Source of the DNA: Lactobacillus sp. PV012 | Lineage (GTDB): Bacteria; Bacillota; Bacilli; Lactobacillales; Lactobacillaceae | Length of the DNA: 64,000 bases | NCBI RefSeq assembly: GCF_014522325.1 | Contig: NZ_CP041983.1 | Coordinates: 248,001-312,000, forward strand | Reading direction: 5' to 3' | In this document: piece by piece, positions 48,039 to 60,540 of the stretch | Layout of the letters: every line of letters begins with the position of its first letter | Position numbering within the stretch: position 1 is the stretch's first letter | Made by a program: the position numbers and the translations under genes | The notes under the pieces: generated by a model | Databases searched by the model: none | Told to the model about the DNA's origin: nothing | Seen by the model: only the letters and a program-made list of their open reading frames with translations

Positions 48039-48596
48039 ATGAAATTAATTGTAGGATTAGGAAATCCTGGAGCAAAATACGATAAAACAAAGCACAATAC
48101 TGGATTTATGGCTATTGACCACTATCTTGAAAAAAATAATCTGAAACTCGATAAGGAAAAATTTTTGGGCCACTGGACTAAACAAAAAATTAAGGGTGAA
48201 GATGTTGTTATCTTAGAACCTCAAACTTATATGAATGATTCTGGGAAATCAATTGCACAAGTTACTAACTTTTTTAAAATTAAACCTGAAGATATTTTAG
48301 TTATTCAAGATGATATGGACATGCCGGTAGGTAAAATTCGAGTAAGAGCGAGTGGAAAATCTGGTGGCCATAATGGAATAAAAAGTATTATCGCATTATT
48401 AGGAACAAGTAATTTTAATCGTTTAAAAATTGGAATTCAGCACCCTGCAAAAGAGAGTGTGGTTTCGTGGGTATTGACACCGTTTAAAGGAGAAGATCAA
48501 AAAGCTATTGATAAAGCTTTAGATATAAGTGATCAAATTATTGAAGATTTTATTGATGGTAAGAGCACTCAATACTTAATGAATCGTTATAATTAA
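48039..48596 (+). CDS. pth: Peptidyl-tRNA hydrolase
   Basis: Frees tRNA from prematurely released peptidyl-tRNA. It is 185 residues. Motifs are LIVGLGNPGAKYDKTKHNTGF with the catalytic His (near 3-23), EPQTYMNDSG (near 63-72), DDMDMPVGKIRVRASGKSGGHNG (near 92-114) and FNRLKIGI. It heads the pth-mfd-rqcP-divIC run, an order conserved across Firmicutes. AAAAAGG lies 12 bases before the ATG. Confidence 0.97.
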   Translation: MKLIVGLGNPGAKYDKTKHNTGFMAIDHYLEKNNLKLDKEKFLGHWTKQKIKGEDVVILEPQTYMNDSGKSIAQVTNFFKIKPEDILVIQDDMDMPVGKIRVRASGKSGGHNGIKSIIALLGTSNFNRLKIGIQHPAKESVVSWVLTPFKGEDQKAIDKALDISDQIIEDFIDGKSTQYLMNRYN

Positions 48597-48611
48597 GAAC
48601 TGGAGTTAATT

Positions 48612-51600
48612 ATGCAAGTTTCAGACATTGTTGCAGAAGATAAGACACTAAATAACTTTATTGAAAAAATTCCTGGGTCTAATCGTTCACTTTTGACGGG
48701 AGTAAACGAAGTATCGCAAGCTCCTATAATTAAGCAAATGATGAATAAACTTCAGCAGCCATTAATGGTTGTTGAAGAAAATGAAGACAAAGCGCAGCGA
48801 CTTGCAAATGAACTTAGCAGTATTTTAGGAGAAGAGATTGTTCATACATTTCCAATCGATGCAACAATTGCTACACAAGCGGCAGTTGCCTCTCCTGATG
48901 AACTTAGTCAGCGTTTAAAAACGCTAAATTTTTTAAATAGTGGACGTCCTGGCGTTATTGTCATCACTCCTCAAGCACTGCAATACCAACTCTCAGATCC
49001 GGCTGAATTTAAAGCGGGGGCAAAAGTCTTTAAGCCAGAAAAAGAGTATGATTTACAGGAACTTTCTAAGTGGTTGACTAATGTAGGTTATCAGCGTGAA
49101 AGTATTGTAGCTAAGCCAGGAGAATTTGCAATTCGTGGTGATATTGTTGACATTTATCCATTAGATAGAGAAAATCCTGTTAGAATTGAATTTTTTGGTG
49201 ATGAAATTGACACCCTTAAAGAATTTGATGTTGCTACTCAACGTAGCTTAGATGAAGTAGAGACGATTACAGTTGCTCCAGCACTAGATCGAATTTATCA
49301 CAAAGAAGATTTTGAGCGAGCAGTAAAGCAGATCAAAGAAGATATTAAAAAGTCTCCTGCTGATTTACAAGCAGTAAACAATCATTTTGAGTTAAGTTTA
49401 GAAGCATTAGAAAAAGGCCAACTTCCTGAAAACTCTTCATTTTTAGTAGATTATTTATTGGCCAAGTCCTTTAGTTTGGTAGATTATTTAGCAGAGTCTG
49501 GAATTGTTTTGTATGATGATTGGAATTTGTTAAGAAAAAATATCACTGACATTGACCAGCGTAACCAGGAATTTTTAAAAGAAGAAGTGGCTGCAGGAGC
49601 AATGCTAGCTAGACAAAAATTACGGCTTGATTTTAAGAAAGTCTTGAATCATGCTAAACAAGTTCGAGTTTACTTCTCGATTTTTCAAAAAGGACTGGGA
49701 CGTTTAAAACTAGATCAGCTTGCTAATATTACTACCCGACAGCCACAGCAATTTTTTAGTCAAATGCCTCTAATTAAATCTGAATTGACTAGTTTTCATA
49801 AAGAAAAGCAAACAGTAATTTTACAAGCAGATAGCAAGCAAAGAGCACGTGAAATTAATCAAACTATGATTGATTATGGGCTCGATATTCCAATTGTAGC
49901 TAAAGATAAAATTTTACCAGGAAAAACTCAAATTATGGTTGGCAATTTGGTTAATGGGTTTGGCTTACCAAGTGTCAATTTAGTTTACTTGACTGAGCGA
50001 GAATTATTTAATCAACAAAAAAAGGTACAGCGTAAAGTTAGAACGCTTGAAAATGCACAACGTTTACGTAGCTATAATGAATTAAAACCTGGTGATTATG
50101 TTGTGCATGTAAATCATGGTATTGGTCGCTTTGAGGGAATAAAAACTCTAGATAATAATGGTAAAAAGAGAGACTATATTACCATTACCTATCAAAATCA
50201 TGATCAATTATTCGTACCGGCTGATCAGTTAGGCTTAGTTCAAAAATATGTTGCTTCTGAAGGAAAAGTACCTCGAGTTAATAAGTTAGGAAGTAGCGAA
50301 TGGGCTAAAACAAAGCGTAAGGTTCAAGCAAAAGTTGAAGATATTGCGGATGATTTAGTGGAGCTTTATGCAAAACGAGAGGCAGAAAAGGGTTTTGCGT
50401 TTAGCCCAGATGATGAATTACAGAAAGAATTTGAAGCTTCTTTTCCTTACCAAGAAACTCCGGATCAATTGCGTTCAATCAAAGAAATTAAACAAGATAT
50501 GGAAAGTACTAAACCAATGGATCGTTTGCTGGTGGGGGATGTTGGGTTTGGTAAGACAGAAGTGGCAATTCGTGCTGCGTTTAAAGCAGTAAGAGATAAT
50601 AAACAGGTAGCCTTTTTAGCTCCAACAACAATTTTGGCTCAGCAACACTTTGAAACAATGCAAGATAGGTATAAGGATTTTCCAGTCCGGGTTGCTCTTT
50701 TGTCACGTTTTCAATCTGCAAGTGAAGTTAAACAAATAATTGCTGATTTAAAAGCTGGGAAAATTGATATTCTTGTGGGAACGCATAGAGTTTTATCAAA
50801 AGATGTCGAATTTAAAGATTTAGGCTTATTGATTGTTGATGAAGAACAACGATTTGGTGTTAAGCATAAAGAACGATTAAAGGAATTAAAATCTAATATT
50901 GATGTACTAACTTTAACCGCAACACCAATTCCAAGAACGCTTCATATGTCGATGGTTGGTGTGCGTGATTTATCAGTAATGGAGACAGCCCCAACTAATC
51001 GGTATCCAGTACAAACTTATGTAATGGAAGAAAATAAGAGTGTGGTCCGAGAAGCAATTTTACGAGAAATGAAGCGAAACGGCCAAGTGTTCTATTTACA
51101 TAATCGCGTAGGGGATATTGACAAAACAGTAAGTCAATTGCAAGAATTAGTTCCAGAAGCAAAAATTGAATTCATTCATGGGAGAATGAGTGAAAATCAA
51201 CTTGAAGATATTATGTATCGCTTTGTTAAAAATGAATTTGATGTTTTAGTAACCACAACAATTATTGAAACAGGTGTAGATATGCCGAATGCAAATACTT
51301 TAATTGTTGAAGATGCTGATCATTATGGCTTAAGTCAACTTTATCAATTACGTGGTCGAATTGGGCGAAGCGCTCGCCTGGCTTATGCCTACTTTTTATA
51401 TCGTCAAAATAAGGTGTTAACTGAGGTAGGAGAGAAAAGATTAGGTGCAATCAAAGACTTTACTGAGTTAGGTTCAGGCTTTAAGATTGCGATGAGAGAT
51501 CTTTCAATTCGTGGTGCAGGAAATATGTTAGGAAAACAGCAACATGGATTTATTGATAGTGTGGGATATGATTTGTATGCCCAAATGCTTGATGAATCTA

Positions 51601-52121
51601 TTAAAAAGCGCCAAGGGAAAAAGCAATTGCCTAAGACTAATGCTGAGGTTCAATTTAATCTTGAAGCTTATATTCCAGATGATTATATTGAAGATCAAGA
51701 ACAAAAAATTGAATTTTATAAAAAAATTAAAGCAATTCAAACTAAAAGTGATGCTGATGAAATCTCAGATGATTTAATAGATCGTTTTGGTGATTATCCA
51801 CTTCCTGTTGAAAACTTACTAAATGTTTCTGCAATTAAAGCAATTGCAGATTATGCCCAAGTTTTAACTATTGAGCAAAAAGATGATAAAGTTCATATTA
51901 TTTTTGATAAAGAAGCTAGTAGACATTTAGAGGGGCCAAATGTCTTTAAGGCTTTAGAAAATGTTAATCTACGTGCTCGAGTAAATAATGATCCGCAAGA
52001 AAGATTAAATGTAATGCTTGAAGTAGAAAAGAAAACTTCTACAAGACAATTGTTTAAAGAACTTACAACATTTTTATCTGCAAGTTCGGAAATTTTAGAA
52101 CAAGAAGAAGGAAATAAATAG
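48612..52121 (+). CDS. mfd: Transcription-repair coupling factor Mfd
   Basis: Removes RNA polymerase stalled at DNA damage and recruits UvrA. It is 1169 residues, full family length. The N-terminal UvrB-like domains include FAIRGDIVDIYP near 173. The RNA polymerase interaction domain shows GDYVVHVNHGIGRFEGI near 495. The RecG-like motor has GDVGFGKTEVA (near 640), VDEEQRFGVK (near 742) and the C-terminal helicase motifs QLRGRIGRS (near 910). The C-terminal D7 domain ends near residue 1160. The rqcP start follows immediately after the stop. Confidence 0.97.
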   Translation: MQVSDIVAEDKTLNNFIEKIPGSNRSLLTGVNEVSQAPIIKQMMNKLQQPLMVVEENEDKAQRLANELSSILGEEIVHTFPIDATIATQAAVASPDELSQRLKTLNFLNSGRPGVIVITPQALQYQLSDPAEFKAGAKVFKPEKEYDLQELSKWLTNVGYQRESIVAKPGEFAIRGDIVDIYPLDRENPVRIEFFGDEIDTLKEFDVATQRSLDEVETITVAPALDRIYHKEDFERAVKQIKEDIKKSPADLQAVNNHFELSLEALEKGQLPENSSFLVDYLLAKSFSLVDYLAESGIVLYDDWNLLRKNITDIDQRNQEFLKEEVAAGAMLARQKLRLDFKKVLNHAKQVRVYFSIFQKGLGRLKLDQLANITTRQPQQFFSQMPLIKSELTSFHKEKQTVILQADSKQRAREINQTMIDYGLDIPIVAKDKILPGKTQIMVGNLVNGFGLPSVNLVYLTERELFNQQKKVQRKVRTLENAQRLRSYNELKPGDYVVHVNHGIGRFEGIKTLDNNGKKRDYITITYQNHDQLFVPADQLGLVQKYVASEGKVPRVNKLGSSEWAKTKRKVQAKVEDIADDLVELYAKREAEKGFAFSPDDELQKEFEASFPYQETPDQLRSIKEIKQDMESTKPMDRLLVGDVGFGKTEVAIRAAFKAVRDNKQVAFLAPTTILAQQHFETMQDRYKDFPVRVALLSRFQSASEVKQIIADLKAGKIDILVGTHRVLSKDVEFKDLGLLIVDEEQRFGVKHKERLKELKSNIDVLTLTATPIPRTLHMSMVGVRDLSVMETAPTNRYPVQTYVMEENKSVVREAILREMKRNGQVFYLHNRVGDIDKTVSQLQELVPEAKIEFIHGRMSENQLEDIMYRFVKNEFDVLVTTTIIETGVDMPNANTLIVEDADHYGLSQLYQLRGRIGRSARLAYAYFLYRQNKVLTEVGEKRLGAIKDFTELGSGFKIAMRDLSIRGAGNMLGKQQHGFIDSVGYDLYAQMLDESIKKRQGKKQLPKTNAEVQFNLEAYIPDDYIEDQEQKIEFYKKIKAIQTKSDADEISDDLIDRFGDYPLPVENLLNVSAIKAIADYAQVLTIEQKDDKVHIIFDKEASRHLEGPNVFKALENVNLRARVNNDPQERLNVMLEVEKKTSTRQLFKELTTFLSASSEILEQEEGNK

Positions 52122-52364
52122 ATGCGTTTAGATAAATTTTTAAAGGTTTCTCGTTTAGTTAAGAGAAGAACAGTGGCTAAAGAGATGGCTGATAAAGGAA
52201 GAGTAAAGGTCAATGATAAAGTTGTAAAGTCTAGTTATGATGTCAAGCTAGGAGATACAATTGAAATTGGCTTTGGAACGAAGGTCTTGAAAGCAAAGGT
52301 AGTTGATATCAGAGATACTACCAAAAAGGCAGAAGCAAGTGATTTATATGAATTAATCGATTAA
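52122..52364 (+). CDS. S4-domain RNA-binding protein RqcP (YabO)
   Basis: 80 residues; an almost complete S4 domain begins [22 protein letters not shown], with [20 protein letters not shown] after. In Bacillus, RqcP (YabO) binds stalled 50S subunits with RqcH in ribosome quality control. It is an Hsp15-type protein. The ATG directly abuts the mfd stop, with GAAGGAAA inside mfd as ribosome-binding site. It lies upstream of divIC, as in many Firmicutes. Confidence 0.93.
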   Translation: MRLDKFLKVSRLVKRRTVAKEMADKGRVKVNDKVVKSSYDVKLGDTIEIGFGTKVLKAKVVDIRDTTKKAEASDLYELID

Positions 52365-52445
52365 TGACATTTTAGGTGTTAAATGTTATAGTTACACTTG
52401 TGAAAGATGGAGAGAGTAAGATTTTGAATAAGGACGGTGAAGAAC

Positions 52446-52832
52446 GTGGTAAAAAAAGGCCCAAGAATTTATAATGGTCCTACTGAGGATGTTAAGTGGG
52501 AAAAAATGCAAAAACAAGCTAGGCGAAAGATAAAAGAAAGGCATCGAATTCGAAGAAGCTGGATTATAGCTATTTTTTCATTTTTAATTATTATTGGGTG
52601 TCTAAATTTATTACATCTAAAATCTAAGACAAATCAGCTTAATCAACAAATTTCTGCTAGTAAGATAAAATTAGATCAGGTTGATAAAACAAATACTAAA
52701 CTTAAGACTCAGGAAAAGAATCTTAAGGAGACTGATTATCTTGAAAAGTGGATTCGTTACAAATTATATTATTCAAAAAGGGAGAACAAATTTATAATAT
52801 TCCTGAACCTCAGGATAATGATTAAATTATGA
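52446..52832 (+). pseudogene. divIC: Cell-division protein DivIC, with an apparent C-terminal frameshift
   Basis: DivIC forms the FtsL-DivIB-DivIC septal complex. About 128 residues: cytoplasmic basic N-terminus, one helix (about 40-58), then coiled coil (about 60-100). After LKETDYLEKWIRYKLYYSK the frame reads RENKFIIFL and ends at 52832. The -1 frame instead gives KKGEQIYNIPEPQDND and stops at 52825, which is the conserved DivIC ending. The break lies at the A5 run 52775-52779. It may be a mutation, an assembly error or -1 slippage; most of the protein would survive. GTG 52446 is eleven bases after AAGGA; GTG 52437 is also possible. Confidence 0.85.
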
Positions 52833-53170
52833 AATATAAAATTGGTTTACGTGTTAACGGTAAAGTTAATAACATTACAAAAACAGGAATTTTTGTTACT
52901 TTAGACAAGAAGCATCATGGTTTAATTTATTACAAAGAGTTTGGTAATGATTGGAAAAACATTCAAGCTAAATACGAAAAGGGCCAAGAACTCAGAGTAG
53001 TAGTAATAAATAATAAAGATGGAAAATTGGCTTTATCCTTAAAACAAGTAAATAATCCAGATTTAGTTGATCCAACTAATCAATTTAACCATCAAGAAAA
53101 TTTCTCCAAAACATTAGAAGAAGTAATAAATGAAGCAGATAAGAAAATATCAAGTCTTCAGAAAAGTTGA
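52829..53170 (+). CDS. S1-domain RNA-binding protein (YabR-like)
   Basis: 113 residues. An S1 RNA-binding domain spans about 1-72 (IGLRVNGKVNNITKTGIFV, then GQELRVVVINNKDGKLALSLKQ), followed by a charged helical tail. It corresponds to YabR, found beside divIC in Firmicutes; function is unclear. The ATG overlaps the frame-zero divIC stop as ATGA, but lies three bases after the stop of the conserved divIC frame. Confidence 0.9.
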   Translation: MKYKIGLRVNGKVNNITKTGIFVTLDKKHHGLIYYKEFGNDWKNIQAKYEKGQELRVVVINNKDGKLALSLKQVNNPDLVDPTNQFNHQENFSKTLEEVINEADKKISSLQKS

Positions 53171-53197
53171 AAGTGATCCTTCAGGGATCGCTTTTTC
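53171..53197 (+). terminator. Terminator after the S1-domain gene
   Basis: AAGTGATCC pairs with GGGATCGCTT (one G-T pair), with a short loop and T-run. Confidence 0.8.
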
Positions 53198-53211
53198 CAT
53201 AAGGAAATTAA

Positions 53212-54507
53212 ATGATAAATTTAGAAAAGTTTTTTAATGACAATAATTTAGATTACAAAGATAAAAATATTTTGGTTGCAGCAAGTGGTGGACCAGATTC
53301 GATGGCTTTGGTTGATTTAATAAGAAAATTGAATCCTCGTAAGCTTGTGATAGCACACTTAGATCATCAGTTACGGGCAGATAGTTATTTAGAAAGTGAA
53401 GTTTTAACTGCTTATTGTCAAAAATATAAACTTCCATTTTTTGAAACTAAATGGGATAAAAAAGATCATCCTAGCACAGGAATTGAGGAAAAGGCGAGAA
53501 AAGTAAGATATAGCTTTTTAAAGAAAGTAGCTAGTCAAGAACAGATTGATTATGTTTTAACTGCTCACCATGGAGATGATTTATTTGAAACAATTTTATT
53601 GAAATTAACTCGCTCAGGTGATCCAAGAGAAATGAGTAGTTTAAAACCAGTTCGCCTTTGGGAAAACTTTCTTTTAGTTAGGCCATTATTGACGTATTCC
53701 AAAGAGCAGCTACTGGAATATGATAAAAAAGAAAAATTAGAGTTTATAAATGATCAAACAAATGCTGAAGATAATATTATTCGTAATCGTTTGCGTCATC
53801 ATGTAGTTCCAAAATTAAAAAATGAGAATAAATTGCTTTTAAAGAATGGGAATCGTTTTTTAAAAGAAATGGCTACTCTGATGAAAGAAAGAGAGTTACT
53901 TTTTAGAAAAATTAAATACGAAATTTTTTTAGGAACATTAAGAATAAAAGAAGAAGAACTAGCAGGATTTGATGAGTCCTTAAGACTAGATTATTTTTCT
54001 TATTTAATTAAGAAACACTTTGGTAAGCAAGTTTCATTTAGTGAAAGAAATAGTGCGCAAACTAAAAATGGGTATAGTTATACCGCTTATCGAGGTTATT
54101 ATTACTTGTATAAAGAAGATAAATTCGTAAAAAAGAAAATGTCCCGGGCAAAAGTGTTGATAAATACACCATTTAAGTGGCAAAATAATATGTACATGAT
54201 TGCAAATCAAGAACTTAAAGATAAAAATTTAGAAAAAATAGGTGTATTTTTTACTGCAGCTGATTCTAATTTTAGTATTGGGGAATTAATGCCAGGAATG
54301 CGACTAAATTTAGCAAACGGTCAAAAGGTTAAGCCCAAAAAAAAGTTTGCAGAAAATAGTATTCCTAGTTTTTTACGTCCTTTTTGTTTGGTAATTTTTG
54401 CAAATAATCAGATAAAATATATTCAAAATGTTTATCAGAACCAAAATTATGATAAGAGCTATAAGAAATATTATGTATATTCTTTAAAGAATAAATTAAT
54501 TAATTAG
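53212..54507 (+). CDS. tilS: tRNA(Ile)-lysidine synthase
   Basis: Changes cytidine 34 of tRNA-Ile(CAU) to lysidine so that it reads AUA. It is 431 residues. The ATP-pyrophosphatase P-loop reads ASGGPDSMALVDL (near 24-36), followed by LDHQLRADSYLESEVL and AHHGDDLFETILLKLTRSG (near 118-136). The C-terminal domain is the TilS-specific substrate-binding region. AAGGA precedes the ATG. The hpt gene that often lies between tilS and ftsH in relatives is absent: only 64 bases separate the two here. Confidence 0.95.
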   Translation: MINLEKFFNDNNLDYKDKNILVAASGGPDSMALVDLIRKLNPRKLVIAHLDHQLRADSYLESEVLTAYCQKYKLPFFETKWDKKDHPSTGIEEKARKVRYSFLKKVASQEQIDYVLTAHHGDDLFETILLKLTRSGDPREMSSLKPVRLWENFLLVRPLLTYSKEQLLEYDKKEKLEFINDQTNAEDNIIRNRLRHHVVPKLKNENKLLLKNGNRFLKEMATLMKERELLFRKIKYEIFLGTLRIKEEELAGFDESLRLDYFSYLIKKHFGKQVSFSERNSAQTKNGYSYTAYRGYYYLYKEDKFVKKKMSRAKVLINTPFKWQNNMYMIANQELKDKNLEKIGVFFTAADSNFSIGELMPGMRLNLANGQKVKPKKKFAENSIPSFLRPFCLVIFANNQIKYIQNVYQNQNYDKSYKKYYVYSLKNKLIN

Positions 54508-54571
54508 GGATTATGGTAAATTTATGGTAAAATTTTGAAAGTAATTCTAGAGTATCCTGCGGAGGTTTTAT

Positions 54572-56557
54572 ATGAAAAATAAAAGAAATAGGCTATTTTC
54601 AAATGGTCTTTTCTACATCTTAGTATTCGTAGTACTCTTGGCTGGAATTAATTGGGCGATGGGTGGCTCAGGAAGTGGCTCATCTAGTGAAAATATCCGC
54701 TATTCTGAATTCTTAAAGGATTTGAAAGCTGGAAAGGTCAAGAGTTTCAATATACAACCAGCGAATGGTGTATACACTGTAACGGGTACATTTAAAAAAG
54801 CTCAAACTGCCAAAAATCAAAATAATAATACTTTTTCTTTATTAGGTGGATCTAGTTCTAAAGGAAAAGTAACTAACTTTAGTACTACGATGCTTCAAGA
54901 TAATTCAATGGTTAGTGAAGTATCAAAGGCAGCTCAGCAAAATGGTACAGCAATTTCAGGGCAAGGAGAATCTCAGTCTGGGACTTGGATTTCTACCTTA
55001 GTAATGCTTGTTCCTACCATTATCTTCATCGTAATGCTATGGATGATGATGAACCAAACTGGTGGTGCTGGTAGAGGCCGCGGTATGATGAGTTTTGGAA
55101 AGACGCAAATTAAACCACAAGACCCATCAAAAAATAAAGTTCGTTTCTCAGATGTTGCTGGTGAAGAAGAAGAAAAGCAAGAATTAGTAGAAATTGTTGA
55201 ATTTTTAAAAAATCCATCAAAATTTACTAAATTAGGAGCACGTATTCCAGCTGGTGTTTTACTTGAAGGACCTCCTGGTACTGGTAAAACTTTATTAGCA
55301 CGTGCAGTTGCCGGTGAAGCAGGGGTACCATTTTACTCAATTTCAGGTTCTGACTTTGTGGAAATGTTTGTTGGGGTTGGTGCTTCTCGTGTGCGTGATT
55401 TATTTGAAACTGCCAAAAAGAATGCTCCAAGTATAATTTTCATTGATGAAATTGATGCCGTTGGTCGTAAACGTGGTAATGGGATGAATGGTGGTCACGA
55501 TGAACGTGAACAGACTCTTAACCAATTACTTGTTGAAATGGATGGATTTGACGGTGATGAAGGTGTAATTGTTATTGCAGCTACAAACCGCTCCGATGTT
55601 TTAGACCCAGCATTATTGCGTCCAGGTCGTTTTGATAGAAAAGTTTTAGTTGGCCGTCCAGATGTTAGAGGACGTGAAGCAATTTTAAAGGTACATGCAC
55701 GTAATAAGCCTTTAGCAAGTAATGTTGACTTAAAGGAAATTGCGCGTCAGACTCCTGGATTTGTAGGAGCTGATCTAGAAAACCTTCTTAATGAAGCTGC
55801 TTTAGTTGCTGCAAGACGTGATAATAAACAAATTACCGCAGCTGATATTGATGAAGCAGAAGATCGTGTAATTGCGGGACCAGCTAAGAAGGATACTGTT
55901 ATTTCTGCAGCTGATCGTAAGCGTGTGGCTTACCATGAAGCTGGACATGCAATTGTAGGATTGGTATTAAGTGATTCTAGAACTGTTCGTAAGGTAACTA
56001 TTGTACCTCGTGGACGTGCAGGCGGATATAACATTATGCTTCCAAAAGAAGATCAAAATCTTTTAACGAAGAAGCAATTAATGGAACAAATCGCTGGTTT
56101 CATGGGTGGACGTGCTGGTGAAGAAATTGCAGTTGGTGAAAAATCTACTGGTGCTTCAAATGACTTTGAACAAGCAACTAATATTGCTCGTGGAATGGTT
56201 ACCCAATATGGAATGACAGATGTTGGTATGGCAGAACTTGAATCTCCAAGTATGCAAACCCCATATGGTACTAAGCCTTACAGTGAAGCTACTGCAGCAA
56301 AAATTGATGATACTATTGAAGCACTTCTTAACCAAGGTTACGAAACTGCTAAAGAAATCATTAACAATAATCGAGAAATTCACCATGCTATTGCTGCTGC
56401 TTTGCTTAAGTATGAAACCTTGAATGAAAAGCAAATTCTTTCATTATACAAAACTGGTAAAATGCCTGAAGATAGTGAAAATGAATTTCCAAGTGAAAAT
56501 ACGCCAACAACTTTTGAACAAGCAAAAGCTGCTGCGGAAAAAACAAGCTCTTCATGA
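54572..56557 (+). CDS. ftsH: ATP-dependent zinc metalloprotease FtsH, tail shifted out of frame
   Basis: Degrades damaged or short-lived membrane and regulatory proteins. As read, 661 residues: helix at 10-28, an extracellular domain, second helix (about 140-162), AAA domain with GPPGTGKT near 233 and [11 protein letters not shown] near 289, and zinc motif HEAGH near 455. The frame stops soon after AKAAAEK. A +1 shift at the A6 run 56538-56543 would continue as [16 protein letters not shown] and add 63 highly acidic residues, ending at 56735. This tail is typical of FtsH, so the frameshift is probably recent or an assembly artefact. The catalytic parts are intact. GCGGAGG precedes the ATG. 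Confidence 0.94.
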   Translation: MKNKRNRLFSNGLFYILVFVVLLAGINWAMGGSGSGSSSENIRYSEFLKDLKAGKVKSFNIQPANGVYTVTGTFKKAQTAKNQNNNTFSLLGGSSSKGKVTNFSTTMLQDNSMVSEVSKAAQQNGTAISGQGESQSGTWISTLVMLVPTIIFIVMLWMMMNQTGGAGRGRGMMSFGKTQIKPQDPSKNKVRFSDVAGEEEEKQELVEIVEFLKNPSKFTKLGARIPAGVLLEGPPGTGKTLLARAVAGEAGVPFYSISGSDFVEMFVGVGASRVRDLFETAKKNAPSIIFIDEIDAVGRKRGNGMNGGHDEREQTLNQLLVEMDGFDGDEGVIVIAATNRSDVLDPALLRPGRFDRKVLVGRPDVRGREAILKVHARNKPLASNVDLKEIARQTPGFVGADLENLLNEAALVAARRDNKQITAADIDEAEDRVIAGPAKKDTVISAADRKRVAYHEAGHAIVGLVLSDSRTVRKVTIVPRGRAGGYNIMLPKEDQNLLTKKQLMEQIAGFMGGRAGEEIAVGEKSTGASNDFEQATNIARGMVTQYGMTDVGMAELESPSMQTPYGTKPYSEATAAKIDDTIEALLNQGYETAKEIINNNREIHHAIAAALLKYETLNEKQILSLYKTGKMPEDSENEFPSENTPTTFEQAKAAAEKTSSS

Positions 56558-56735
56558 AGAAAAAGTTCAAGAAGAAGATGACAAAAAGAATATTCATCCT
56601 CTTCCAGATGATGATCGTAATATCAACGATATTCCACTTAATCCACCATCTGAAAAATCTTCTAACAGTGAGTCAGACTCACATGAAGATAACAATGAAA
56701 AAGATAAATCAGACAAAACTGATGATCAAAATTAA
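56544..56735 (+). other. Out-of-frame acidic C-terminal tail of FtsH
   Basis: Sixty-three sense codons plus TAA lie in the +1 frame, directly after the A6 run. The peptide starts [16 protein letters not shown], is rich in Asp, Glu, Asn and Ser, and ends KTDDQN. It has no own start or ribosome-binding site, so it is the displaced end of ftsH rather than a separate gene. Confidence 0.75.
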
Positions 56736-56740
56736 GTGTA

Positions 56741-56770
56741 AAATAGAGCCGATAAAGGCTCTATTTTTTT
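56741..56770 (+). terminator. ftsH terminator
   Basis: AAATAGAGCC pairs with GGCTCTATTT around a 6-nt loop, followed by T residues. Confidence 0.9.
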
Positions 56771-56787
56771 GAGAAAGGATATATTTA

Positions 56788-57669
56788 ATGAGTGATTATT
56801 TAGTAAAGGCAATTGATAAAACTAAAAATTTACGTTTACTTACTATCAGTGCAAAAGATGTTGTAAGTGAAGCTCAAAAACGTCATGATACTTGGAGTGC
56901 TTCTTCTGCTGTGTTAGGTAGAACCATGTTGGGAAGCTTACTTTTAGGTGGAGCTTTACTAAAAAATGATAGTGAACTAACTGTACGCCTTTTAGGAAAT
57001 GGACCAGTTGGTGCTACAATTGTTACCACTACTTCCGATTTAAAAGTTAAAGGTTATATTCAAAATCCTCATATAGCTTTACCACCAAAAGCAGATGGCC
57101 ACATTAATGTTGCCAAGGCAGTAGGACAAGGTTGGTTACAAGTGACTAAAGATATGGGCTTAAAAGAACCATATACAGGCCAAGTGCCAATTGTATCGGG
57201 AGAAATTGCTGAAGATTTTACTTACTATTTGGCAAAGTCTGAACAAATTCCTTCCGCAGTTGGTCTTTCTGTATTTGTAAATCCTAATAACACAATCGGA
57301 GCTGCAGGCGGTTTTATGTTACAAGCATTACCAGGTGCAAGTGATGAGTTATTAAGTAAGGTTGAAAAGAAGATCAAGGAATTACCACATCTTTCTACAT
57401 TAATGCTTGATGGTGTAACACCTGAAGAGTTAGCGAAAAAGATTTTAGGCGAAGATTGTAAAATTTTAGATAAAGAACCTGTAGCCTTTGAATGTGATTG
57501 TTCCAAAGAAAAATATGCAGAAATATTGGCTACTTTAAAGCCTAAGCAACTTAAAGAAATGATCGAAGAAGATCACGGAGCAGAGTTAACCTGTCAATTT
57601 TGTGAAGACAAATATCACTATAGTGAAGATGAATTAAAGGAAATCTTGAAAAAGCAAAAAGAAGACTAG
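56788..57669 (+). CDS. hslO: Redox-regulated chaperone Hsp33
   Basis: Hsp33 holds unfolding proteins during oxidative stress. It is 293 residues. The N-terminal domain shows WSASSAVLGRTM and GGFMLQALPGA near 175. The C-terminal zinc switch is complete: ECDCSK (near 231-236) and LTCQFCEDKYHY (near 266-277), giving the CxC and CxxC pairs. GAAAGGA precedes the ATG. It lies between ftsH and dusB, a common order in Firmicutes. Confidence 0.96.
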   Translation: MSDYLVKAIDKTKNLRLLTISAKDVVSEAQKRHDTWSASSAVLGRTMLGSLLLGGALLKNDSELTVRLLGNGPVGATIVTTTSDLKVKGYIQNPHIALPPKADGHINVAKAVGQGWLQVTKDMGLKEPYTGQVPIVSGEIAEDFTYYLAKSEQIPSAVGLSVFVNPNNTIGAAGGFMLQALPGASDELLSKVEKKIKELPHLSTLMLDGVTPEELAKKILGEDCKILDKEPVAFECDCSKEKYAEILATLKPKQLKEMIEEDHGAELTCQFCEDKYHYSEDELKEILKKQKED

Positions 57670-57752
57670 TTTTGACTCACTAGCAATGAATTAAGGATTA
57701 TGTTAGGATATTGATTATTATTAGTAAGTGAATTTTATAAGGAAGGTGAATT

Positions 57753-60324
<2,572 letters not shown>

Positions 60325-60390
60325 GCTTTTTAGCCATTTTAAATATTAAATAGAAGGTCAATTTTTGAATTCTAATTTTGTTAAAAATAA

Positions 60391-60415
60391 TGGTGTATAC
60401 ACCAGATTTACACCA
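60391..60415. promoter_or_regulatory. Operator-like palindrome with third half-site
   Basis: TGGTGTATACACCA is a perfect 14-bp palindrome. A further TACACCA half-site follows four bases later. No promoter or gene it would control is obvious. Confidence 0.4.
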
Positions 60416-60448
60416 TTTGGATTAGGATAGGTAAAAAATTTGACAAAA

Positions 60449-60496
60449 TAAACCTCTCTTAATGTGCGATTAAGCATAGATAAGAGAGGTTTTTTG
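60449..60496 (+). terminator. Terminator downstream of lysS
   Basis: AACCTCTCTTA pairs with TAAGAGAGGTT around a 19-nt loop with its own small stem, followed by a T-run. It lies about 125 bases after lysS. Confidence 0.85.
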
Positions 60497-60540
60497 CTGA
60501 ACTATAACTTTGATATAGGAAAGTATTATGATTCGTAAGG

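Noticed and set aside
51893..52213. 106-codon minus-strand frame over mfd and rqcP
   Set aside because: Antisense to two well-supported genes with no start signal.
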